This document shows positions 1-4,919 of a stretch of DNA of 5,135 nucleotides, piece by piece. Every line of letters starts with the position of its first letter. The first letter of the stretch is position 1. Made by a program: the position numbers and the translations under genes. The notes under the pieces are model-generated. The model searched no databases and had not been told where the DNA came from. It saw only the letters and a program-made list of their open reading frames with translations. Source of the stretch: an uncultured Chloroflexota bacterium (GTDB lineage Bacteria > Chloroflexota > Anaerolineae > Aggregatilineales > Phototrophicaceae); contig CALMDI010000865.1 in assembly GCA_937864975.1 (NCBI GenBank), positions 1-5,135 on the forward strand, read 5' to 3'.

Positions 1-178
1 CAAAGGCTTTTTCATCAATTGAGCCCTGAACCAGATCGCGGGTCAGCATAATGCTGTCAATGGAAAGTTTCAGAATTCACTGGCTGCAATACATTCCTCA
101 AAACACTGCTGCTGCTGCTCGAACTGCTGGAACTGCTGCTGCTGCAGCTGCCGCCTTCCGCCCCGCTGCCGGCCCCGC
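1..178. other. Anomalous left edge, no assignable complete gene
   Basis: This stretch lies beyond the stop of the M42 peptidase frame and holds no gene I can identify. The first 100 bases are about 44% GC by hand count, against about 68% at 181-280. On the minus strand a frame is open from 76 to the window edge after a TGA at 79-77. It includes an ATG at 49 and would read MLTRDLVQGSIDEKAF, continuing out of the window. Its codons look ordinary for a coding sequence, but I do not recognise the protein. Between this and the peptidase lies a CTG/CAG-rich stretch. The segment could be a foreign insertion, a rearrangement or an assembly/cloning join; the sequence alone does not decide. Confidence 0.5.
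106..153. repeat. CTG/CAG-type low-complexity trinucleotide stretch
   Basis: The plus strand is a run of CTG/GCT triplets interrupted by 'CGAA' and 'GGAA'. In its three minus-strand frames it reads as runs of Ser, Gln or Ala, and on the plus strand as Leu or Ala. None of these has a convincing protein around it. It sits between the low-GC edge and the broken peptidase frame. It could be a slippage-prone natural repeat or an artefact at a join. Confidence 0.6.
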
Positions 179-841
179 CTACGCCGCCGTGCGCGCGCCG
201 TGCAAGCCATTTTCCTCCTGCACGGTCGCCGTCGCGTACACGTCCCATTGGTGGCTCATGCCGCGCAGGTGATGCAGGCACGCCGTGATGGCGGCGACGC
301 AGGCGCGGTCGTCCATCGCCTTGCCCGCCACGCGCCCGTTCTGTAGCTCAATCATCGGCACGTCTGCCGTAATCAGATCGCCGACGCGCACGAGTTCCGC
401 GACTTCAGCAGCAGGCAAGCCCACATCAATTATCAACTCGTCGAACGTTGGGTACTTGGTACGCTGATCCGCTGTCAGCAGGTGCGGCGGCACCGTCGCC
501 ACGATCCCCGGCAGCATCCGGCGTCCGTGGACCATCACGGGCTGCGCGGGCATGACGCGGTTGTCGACGCCGCTGATGCGATGGATGTAGACAAACCCGT
601 CCACCACGTCGCGCACCATCATGCCAATCTCTTCCATGTGCGCGGCGAGCATGATGCGGCGCGGCGGCTCGACGGGCTGTGTGGCGCGTTTGATCGCGAC
701 GAGGCTGCCGAGCTTGTGCTCCTCGACCGAATCCACGATACCGCTCCACGAGTCACGCACGACGGCTCGCACAGGACCTTCATACCCGGACGGCGCGTGC
801 GCCTCGACCAGCGACTTCAGATGCGCTTTGAGATCGAACAA
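179..841 (-). CDS. M42-family metallo-aminopeptidase, C-terminally truncated
   Basis: This is the N-terminal part of an M42 (glutamyl aminopeptidase / endoglucanase M / TET-type) di-metal peptidase. Such enzymes are cytoplasmic, form large oligomers and trim peptides. Visible landmarks are the start 'LVEAHAPSGYEGPVR' (residues 11-25), the first metal-ligand block 'AAHMEEIGMMV' (His68), 'GKAMDDRACVAA' with the bridging-metal Asp177, and 'VQEENGLHGARTAA' with the catalytic Glu209 and ligand Glu210. The frame then meets TAG at 181-179. Family members are usually about 340-360 residues and have a further Asp ligand and a C-terminal His ligand, both missing here. The usual Asp two residues after His68 is Glu70. 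The start is TTG at 841, preceded by AAGGGG seven bases upstream; there is no in-frame ATG nearby. The product should be inactive unless the break is an assembly error. Confidence 0.85.
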   Translation of the reverse strand: MFDLKAHLKSLVEAHAPSGYEGPVRAVVRDSWSGIVDSVEEHKLGSLVAIKRATQPVEPPRRIMLAAHMEEIGMMVRDVVDGFVYIHRISGVDNRVMPAQPVMVHGRRMLPGIVATVPPHLLTADQRTKYPTFDELIIDVGLPAAEVAELVRVGDLITADVPMIELQNGRVAGKAMDDRACVAAITACLHHLRGMSHQWDVYATATVQEENGLHGARTAA

Positions 842-848
842 GCGAATT

Positions 849-854
849 CCCCTT
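849..854 (-). promoter_or_regulatory. Ribosome binding site deciding the TTG start of the M42 gene
   Basis: AAGGGG lies seven bases before TTG at 841 on the minus strand. No in-frame ATG or GTG lies in the short leader. This spacing, and the match of the following residues (FDLKAHLKSLVEAHAPSGYE) to the usual M42 N-terminus, support TTG as the start codon. Confidence 0.6.
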
Positions 855-888
855 ATGTCACCGCATGATAGTGTAACCAGACGTAAAT

Positions 889-912
889 CGAGGCGGTAAT
901 GCTACCGCCTCG
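889..912 (-). terminator. Perfect 10-bp hairpin after the Pro-rich membrane protein gene
   Basis: CGAGGCGGTA (889-898) and TACCGCCTCG (903-912) are exact inverted repeats around the 4-base loop ATGC. On the minus strand the stem begins 12 bases after the stop codon of the Pro-rich protein and is followed only by 'ATTT', a weak U tract. It is best read as a factor-assisted or weak intrinsic terminator separating that gene from the M42 gene downstream. The M42 gene would then need its own promoter in the 47 bases at 842-888. A TACACT at 875-870 (minus) is a possible -10 box, but no -35 is evident. Confidence 0.55.
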
Positions 913-924
913 AAAGGTGTATTG

Positions 925-1506
925 CTATTCGCCCCCACCGTCATCCGGCGGCGGCTCGTCCACGGGCGGCGCTTCGCCCGGTGGCGTATCCGACGGCGGC
1001 GGCAGCGGCGATGGTTCTTCGATGGTCGGGGGCGGCGGATCCGTTGGCGGCTCCTGTGTCGGCAGCGGCGTCAGCGTTGGAGGCGGCGGATCGGTCGGCG
1101 GGGGTGGAACGGTCGGCTGCGGGGGCGGCACGTCGGTCGGATACGGCGTTAGCGTCGGCGCGAGCGTGCTGGTCGGAATAAAGATGTTCGTTGGGAGAAT
1201 AAAAGGCGTCGGCGACAGGAAGCGCGTCGCGACCGGGAAGAACTGACCCGGCGTCGGCACCAGCGGGCTGAGCGCGGTCACGGTTCCAAAGGCGAACGGT
1301 GTATTTGTCGGGCGAACCGTCGGCGTTTGCGTCCGCCTAATAGGTGTGAAAGTGGGTGTGTTCGTACCGGAAGCGCCCGCTTTCTGAGTCGCGGTGCCGA
1401 GCAGCAGAATTCCCGCGCAGTAGAACGGCAGCGTCGCGAGAATAATCACAAACAGCACGATTCGCAGGTTGCGCTGGCGCTGTTCAATGGCGAAAAGTTG
1501 ATCCAT
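925..1506 (-). CDS. Single-pass membrane protein with long extracytoplasmic Thr/Pro-rich tail
   Basis: The 193-residue product has a short N-terminus rich in Arg (Arg10, 12, 15), one hydrophobic segment at about residues 16-37 (IVLFVIILATLPFYCAGILLLG), and then a tail with no recognisable fold. The tail starts with 'TNTPTFTP' and 'PTVRPTNTPF' repeats and becomes proline-dominated from about residue 113, with many PPP and PPPP runs. It ends in acidic and glycine residues (PPPDDGGGE). Positive charge before the helix predicts N-in, with the tail outside the membrane. Thr/Pro tails of this kind are common in Chloroflexota envelope proteins; the function is unknown. I prefer ATG at 1506 because GGGGA lies nine bases upstream; a TTG at 1515 would add three residues but has poor spacing. 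The polyproline runs suggest dependence on EF-P during translation. Confidence 0.75.
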   Translation of the reverse strand: MDQLFAIEQRQRNLRIVLFVIILATLPFYCAGILLLGTATQKAGASGTNTPTFTPIRRTQTPTVRPTNTPFAFGTVTALSPLVPTPGQFFPVATRFLSPTPFILPTNIFIPTSTLAPTLTPYPTDVPPPQPTVPPPPTDPPPPTLTPLPTQEPPTDPPPPTIEEPSPLPPPSDTPPGEAPPVDEPPPDDGGGE

Positions 1507-1543
1507 GCCCCGCAATCCCCGTGCAGAGTGTCGCTACGGCTGC

Positions 1544-1549
1544 ATTTTA
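1544..1549 (-). promoter_or_regulatory. Possible -10 box upstream of the Pro-rich protein gene
   Basis: TAAAAT on the minus strand lies in the 79-base gap between the uma2-like stop and the Pro-rich gene, 37 bases before its ATG. The same hexamer precedes trmB. No good -35 match is seen 16-18 bases upstream, so this is weak support for separate transcription of the Pro-rich gene rather than simple readthrough from elp3-uma2. Confidence 0.3.
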
Positions 1550-1585
1550 CCACAAGGCACGAACCGCGCCTGTGCGTGAACCCGC

Positions 1586-2158
1586 CTATTGACCGACGAA
1601 TAACTCGCGCAGTGGCAGTTGAAAGCCCGGCAGCACAGCGCCGCCGTCAAGCGTGGCATCGACGTCGAGCAGGCGTGCGCCTGCCGCGGTATGGACTGCC
1701 ACCGTCTTTGAAGCCGGGTCGAAAACCCAAACCATTCGTGTATCAAAGCGAAGATAAACGGCGACCTTCTGGGCAACCTCGTTGTAGGTATCATTTGGGG
1801 AAACCACTTCGACTGCCAGATCCGGTGCCATTGGCACGTACTTTTTGGAGGGTTGCTCTGTCATACGCTCGCGGGAGATGAAGCCAACATCAGGAGCCAG
1901 AACCGTATCTTTCCCTTCGGGATTCTGGTACAGGACGTAGCCAGTCTCGGCGGCAGTGACGCGCCCCAGCTTGTGCTCACGAACAAAGCGAAGCACATAA
2001 AAAGCAATTTCGCCTGCGGCGACGCCATGTTCTTCGCTTGCTCGTGGCGTTTCGTAGAGAACTCCCTCGATGAGATAACGGCGCTGCTCATCGCCCTGAT
2101 GCGACAATTCCCAGAGATCGTCCACCGTGGTTAACTTTTCCCGTACTCGGACTGCCAT
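1586..2158 (-). CDS. Uma2-family (DUF820) restriction-endonuclease-fold protein
   Basis: This 190-residue protein matches the Uma2 family, small proteins with a PD-(D/E)XK nuclease-like fold that occur in many copies in Cyanobacteria and Chloroflexota and whose role is largely unknown. Landmarks are 'YLIEGVLYE' (Glu31), 'VLAPDVGFIS' (Asp90), 'APDLAVEVVSPND' (Glu117), 'VAQKVAVYL' (Lys131) and 'VWVFDPASKTVAVH' (residues 143-156). These correspond to the acidic and lysine positions of the nuclease core. The length is typical and the frame is intact. ATG at 2158 is preceded by AGGAGG with a five-base spacer, and that site overlaps the stop codon of the upstream elp3-like gene, so translation is probably coupled. 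Whether it cleaves nucleic acid, and whether it has any link to tRNA modification, cannot be told from the sequence. Confidence 0.85.
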   Translation of the reverse strand: MAVRVREKLTTVDDLWELSHQGDEQRRYLIEGVLYETPRASEEHGVAAGEIAFYVLRFVREHKLGRVTAAETGYVLYQNPEGKDTVLAPDVGFISRERMTEQPSKKYVPMAPDLAVEVVSPNDTYNEVAQKVAVYLRFDTRMVWVFDPASKTVAVHTAAGARLLDVDATLDGGAVLPGFQLPLRELFVGQ

Positions 2159-2163
2159 AGCCG

Positions 2164-2169
2164 CCTCCT
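2164..2169 (-). promoter_or_regulatory. Shine-Dalgarno AGGAGG overlapping the elp3 stop codon
   Basis: The minus strand reads TAG GAGG CGGCT ATG: the elp3 stop TAG (2170-2168) supplies the first two bases of a consensus AGGAGG, five bases before the uma2-like ATG. Ribosomes ending on elp3 are placed to re-initiate, which supports a two-gene operon with coupled translation. Confidence 0.8.
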
Positions 2170-3988
2170 ACAACGCTCGAACCTGATAGAGCGTGCCGTC
2201 CTCGAAACCGCGCTTGCGATAATAGCCCCGCGTTCCAACCGCCGAGATGACACCCAATCGCGCGTAACCGCGTTCGGAGGCAATCCGCGCTGCCCGTTCG
2301 ATCAACTGCGTGCCAAGCCCCGCGTGCTGCGCCTTGCCCTGCGACGTCTCGCCAATTTCGACCGACTGTCCATAGACATGCACCTCGCGGATGATCGCCG
2401 CGCCCTCGAGTTCCGGCGTCAGCGGCGGCTCCGAAGGCAGCGACAGGCGCAGGAACCCGGCAATCTGGTCATGCTCTGTCACGTATTGCAGGAAGATGTC
2501 TTCGCCGCTGCTCGTGGCATAGGCGGTCTCGTCCAGCCGCAGGCAATCCGGCTCTACGTCGCGGTGGCGAATCTCGCGCGCGCGAATATCGCGGCTGCGC
2601 TGCCCGCGGCGCGCCAGCGCGTCCTCAACCACCTGCCGGAAATTCGTCATCCGATTGCCGACGACGATGTCGGTTCCGGGAATATCGCGCACAACCCGCG
2701 TCAGGCGGCAATATTCAGGGGTACGCAGGAAACATTCCGTGAGTACGGAGAGCAGCTCGTCGTGCGTATAGGGGCGCCACGAGCCGTCTTCGTAACGCGC
2801 CATCAATTCCGCGCTCTCGATCAACGAGCAGGGATAAATTTTCAGCTCGTCCGGGCGAAAATCGGGGTCAGCGAACAGACGCGCATAGTCGGCAATGTCT
2901 TCCTCAGGCGACGAGCCATACAGGTTCGGCATCCAGTGGGCGTGAATTTTGAAGCCCGCCTGCCGCAGGAGCTTCACGGCGCGGCGTGCTGCCGCGACGG
3001 TATGCCCGCGCCGGTTCAGGCGTAAGACGCGATCATTCAGGCTCTGAAAGCCGATCTGAACTTTCGTGCAGCCCAACCGCCGCACGCGCAGGACTTCCTC
3101 GACGCTGATATGGTCGGGACGCGTTTCGATCACTAAGCCGACACAGCGACATGCTGCCGTCTCGTTTTCGCGATGCGCCGCCTCTAATTCATCCCAGGTT
3201 GCATACTCATCGATTTCCGTTCGCGGTCGCTCGCCCTGCGCGATTGCCACCGCGACCTGACGCGAGCGGTGCATCTCGTCGTGGTAAACTGCCTGCACCG
3301 CCTGATTGTAGGTTTGCGCCAGCGCCGCTCCGTGCAGGACGACGTTCGACGTATTGTGATCCGGGTGAAGCTGTGACGTACCACGCAGCGCCGCCTCGAC
3401 CTCAGCGCGATGATCGATACCCGACCCGAAATCGTGCAGCGCATCGAACACCCGCTTCACGAACCAGATTTGATAACTTTCGGGATAGAACGACCACGTT
3501 CCGCCGAGGATAATGATCTCGATTTTGTCGGTTGGATGCCCGTTGTTGTAATAGGCTTGCAGGCGCGAATAGGTCTGCAAATAGGGGTCGAAGCTGTTCT
3601 GCTCCGCCCGCTGCGCGCCCGGCTCGTCCGACAGATAGCTTTTGGGCATCCGCACATCGTTCGGGCAGAAGATGCACTCGCCGGGGCATGGAAACGGTTT
3701 GGTCAGCACGGTCACCGGTGTAACGCCGGAACTGGTACGCACGGGCTTCAGGCGAAGCCGCTCCAGCAGGGCGGAATCATACGGCGGCAGCCCCGCCTGC
3801 CCCGCGAACGTCCGGTAGCCGAGGATGAGTTCGTCGCGGCTGTAGAGATGACCGCAGGCGCGCGCGTGCCGCCGCAGCAGCTTATCGAGTTTTGGCACGT
3901 TGAGGTCAGGCTGCGCGAGGATTTGCTGGAGAACATCAACCAGCGAGTCACGGTGCGCGTCGAGATTAAGGGTCGTTTTACGTGTCAT
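2168..3988 (-). CDS. elp3: Elp3-like radical SAM / GNAT tRNA wobble-uridine modifying enzyme
   Basis: This 606-residue protein has the two-domain Elp3 architecture. The radical SAM domain carries 'PFPCPGECIFCPNDVRMPKS' with Cys101, Cys105 and Cys108 for the 4Fe-4S cluster, 'IIILGGTWSFYPE' (158-170), 'VGLVIETRPDHIS' (283-295), 'KVQIGFQSLNDRV' (309-321) and 'KIHAHWMPNLYGSSPEEDI' (347-365). 'DFRPDELKIYPCSLIESAEL' spans 376-395. The C-terminal GNAT domain has an acetyl-CoA loop 'QHAGLGTQL' (554-562) and 'GTRGYYRKRGF' with tyrosines 589-590. Elp3 uses SAM radical chemistry and acetyl-CoA to build the carboxymethyl group of cm5U34 in tRNA; archaeal and bacterial proteins do this without the other Elongator subunits. 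About 125 residues separate GGT from ETRPD, roughly 60 more than in eukaryotic Elp3. The ATG at 3988 lacks a clear Shine-Dalgarno sequence. It is divergent from the methyltransferase at 4132 and nine bases upstream of the uma2-like gene. Confidence 0.95.
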   Translation of the reverse strand: MTRKTTLNLDAHRDSLVDVLQQILAQPDLNVPKLDKLLRRHARACGHLYSRDELILGYRTFAGQAGLPPYDSALLERLRLKPVRTSSGVTPVTVLTKPFPCPGECIFCPNDVRMPKSYLSDEPGAQRAEQNSFDPYLQTYSRLQAYYNNGHPTDKIEIIILGGTWSFYPESYQIWFVKRVFDALHDFGSGIDHRAEVEAALRGTSQLHPDHNTSNVVLHGAALAQTYNQAVQAVYHDEMHRSRQVAVAIAQGERPRTEIDEYATWDELEAAHRENETAACRCVGLVIETRPDHISVEEVLRVRRLGCTKVQIGFQSLNDRVLRLNRRGHTVAAARRAVKLLRQAGFKIHAHWMPNLYGSSPEEDIADYARLFADPDFRPDELKIYPCSLIESAELMARYEDGSWRPYTHDELLSVLTECFLRTPEYCRLTRVVRDIPGTDIVVGNRMTNFRQVVEDALARRGQRSRDIRAREIRHRDVEPDCLRLDETAYATSSGEDIFLQYVTEHDQIAGFLRLSLPSEPPLTPELEGAAIIREVHVYGQSVEIGETSQGKAQHAGLGTQLIERAARIASERGYARLGVISAVGTRGYYRKRGFEDGTLYQVRAL

Positions 3989-3991
3989 GAT

Positions 3992-4090
3992 TGAAGAGCA
4001 AAAGAGTTAACGCAAGGACGCAAGGAAAAAAGCCCTTTGCGTCTCTGCGTTCTTTGCGCCTTTGCGTTAACTCTTTTGTCTTTTTCATTT
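3992..4090. repeat. Inverted-repeat element made of 8-9 base CGCAAAG-type units
   Basis: CAAAAGAGTTAACGCAA (3999-4015) is repeated exactly in inverse at 4062-4078, a 17-base perfect arm containing the palindrome GTTAAC. Beyond it both arms continue in imperfect units: two on the left (AACGCAAGG, ACGCAAGG) and four on the right when read on the minus strand (AACGCAAAG, GCGCAAAG, AACGCAGAG, ACGCAAAG). A purine-rich spacer (GGAAAAAAGCCC) separates them. The flanks (TTGAAGAGC, and TGAAAAAGAC in inverse) are loosely symmetrical. It lies between two divergent genes, so a terminator role is unlikely. Similar CGCAAAG-type repeats are, from memory, dispersed in several bacterial genomes including cyanobacteria. 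I read it as a non-coding dispersed palindromic (MITE- or REP-like) element. Confidence 0.75.
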
Positions 4091-4131
4091 GCGTTATGCT
4101 CTAGCGATCATTGTCATTGTAAAGCCTAACG

Positions 4132-4857
4132 ATGGACGATTCCACCGCGAACCGCCTGAATGCGATTAACCGAGAGTTCTATGCCGCCGTCGCGGACGAG
4201 TTCGACACGACGCGCGGCAAAGCGTGGCAGGGCTGGCACGCCTTGTTACCGGCGCTGCGCGAGCGCGCCGAGAAAAAAGCTCCCTATTCGGTGCTCGACA
4301 TCGGCTGCGGCAACGGACGATTCGGCGTCTTTCTGGCGAAGCAATTGCGCGCCGATCTTGTCTATCACGGGATCGACAACAACGCCGCCTTGCTCGAACG
4401 CGCACGCGACGCGCTCGCCCCATTTCCCCGTCTCAACGCCACACTGAACCAGCAGGATATCATTGAGGACGGACTCCCCACCGGGCGATACGATCTCGTC
4501 GTTTTATTCGGCGTGATGCACCACGTGCCGGGCGCGGCGCGGCGTCTGGCGTTGATGCGGTCGCTGGCAGAACGGGTCGCGCCGGGCGGGCTGCTGGTGT
4601 TTGCGTGCTGGCGCTTCTACGAATACGAGCGCTTTCGCAGTCGCATTGTGCCTTTCCCGGCGGATGTTCAGACCGAACCGGGCGACTATCTGCTGGACTG
4701 GCGTCGTGGCGCGAACGCCCTGCGCTACTGCCATTACGTGGACGAAACCGAACATGCCGCGCTGATCGCCGCGACCGGATTAACACCGCTGGACACCTAT
4801 CGCGCGGATGGGCGCCAAGGGGACGCGAACCTGTACGCGGTGCTCGAACATCCCTGA
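4132..4857 (+). CDS. Class I SAM methyltransferase, Trm9/ALKBH8-like
   Basis: This 241-residue Rossmann-fold methyltransferase has motif I 'VLDIGCGNGRF' (54-64), the ribose-binding Asp82 in 'YHGIDNN', Asp109 in 'LNQQDI', and 'YDLVVLFGVMHHVP' (120-133) with 'PGGLLVFACW' (151-160). The N-terminus 'REFYAAVADEFDTTRGKAWQ' (14-33) resembles the Y...A..F..TR...W signature of Trm9/ALKBH8 tRNA methyltransferases. So does the C-terminal 'GDYLLDW' (184-190) followed by 'RYCHYVDETEHAALI' (198-212), which parallels the family's GD...W...RYYH...EL. In eukaryotes those enzymes methylate cm5U34 to mcm5U34, the step after Elongator. The gene diverges from elp3, which makes that role attractive. No Trm112 partner is seen here. 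ATG at 4132 has only a weak AAAG upstream. Alternative: a general small-molecule methyltransferase of the UbiE-like group. The methyltransferase call is secure; the Trm9-like substrate is moderate. Confidence 0.85.
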   Translation: MDDSTANRLNAINREFYAAVADEFDTTRGKAWQGWHALLPALRERAEKKAPYSVLDIGCGNGRFGVFLAKQLRADLVYHGIDNNAALLERARDALAPFPRLNATLNQQDIIEDGLPTGRYDLVVLFGVMHHVPGAARRLALMRSLAERVAPGGLLVFACWRFYEYERFRSRIVPFPADVQTEPGDYLLDWRRGANALRYCHYVDETEHAALIAATGLTPLDTYRADGRQGDANLYAVLEHP

Positions 4858-4906
4858 GTGCATCAACTGATTTCCGATTTCGTGGCGATTCGCGCGTCCC
4901 AGCGAT

Positions 4907-4912
4907 TAAAAT
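4907..4912 (+). promoter_or_regulatory. Possible -10 box giving a leaderless trmB transcript
   Basis: TAAAAT ends seven bases before the A of the trmB ATG at 4920, the distance expected between a -10 element and a transcription start. No Shine-Dalgarno sequence is present in 'TTCGCACC' before the ATG. Together these fit a leaderless mRNA. No -35 hexamer is convincing, and readthrough from the methyltransferase 62 bases upstream is equally possible. Confidence 0.35.
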
Positions 4913-4919
4913 TCGCACC

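Noticed and set aside
73..78. EcoRI site GAATTC as evidence of a cloning junction at the left edge
   Set aside because: GAATTC also occurs at 844-849 and 1407-1412 inside the window, so one site near the composition change proves nothing.
51..281. Ala-run frame (plus) and Ser-run frame (minus) over the CTG/CAG tract
   Set aside because: Both are readings of the same trinucleotide repeat and overlap the peptidase frame; neither shows a fold or a start signal.
899..1246. Glycine-rich plus-strand frame opposite the Pro-rich protein
   Set aside because: Gly/Ser/Val repeats are the reverse complement of Pro/Thr codons; the opposite strand has a membrane segment and a ribosome site, this one has neither.
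1327..1881. 184-residue plus-strand frame spanning the gap between the Pro-rich and Uma2 genes
   Set aside because: It covers antisense of two supported genes, is Arg-rich, and shows no domain or ribosome site.
2324..3994. Long plus-strand open frames (for example 2324-3025 and 3410-3994) opposite elp3
   Set aside because: They lie antisense to a gene with full Elp3 motif content; their translations are Arg/Ala-rich without domains, as expected for the reverse of GC-rich coding DNA.
3999..4078. Inverted repeat as a bidirectional transcription terminator
   Set aside because: The flanking genes diverge, so no transcript ends here; the position is that of promoters and leaders instead.
4076..4100. 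Promoter for the methyltransferase from TTGTCT and TATGCT
   Set aside because: The spacing is only 13 bases, too short for a sigma-70-type promoter, and no better pair was found.
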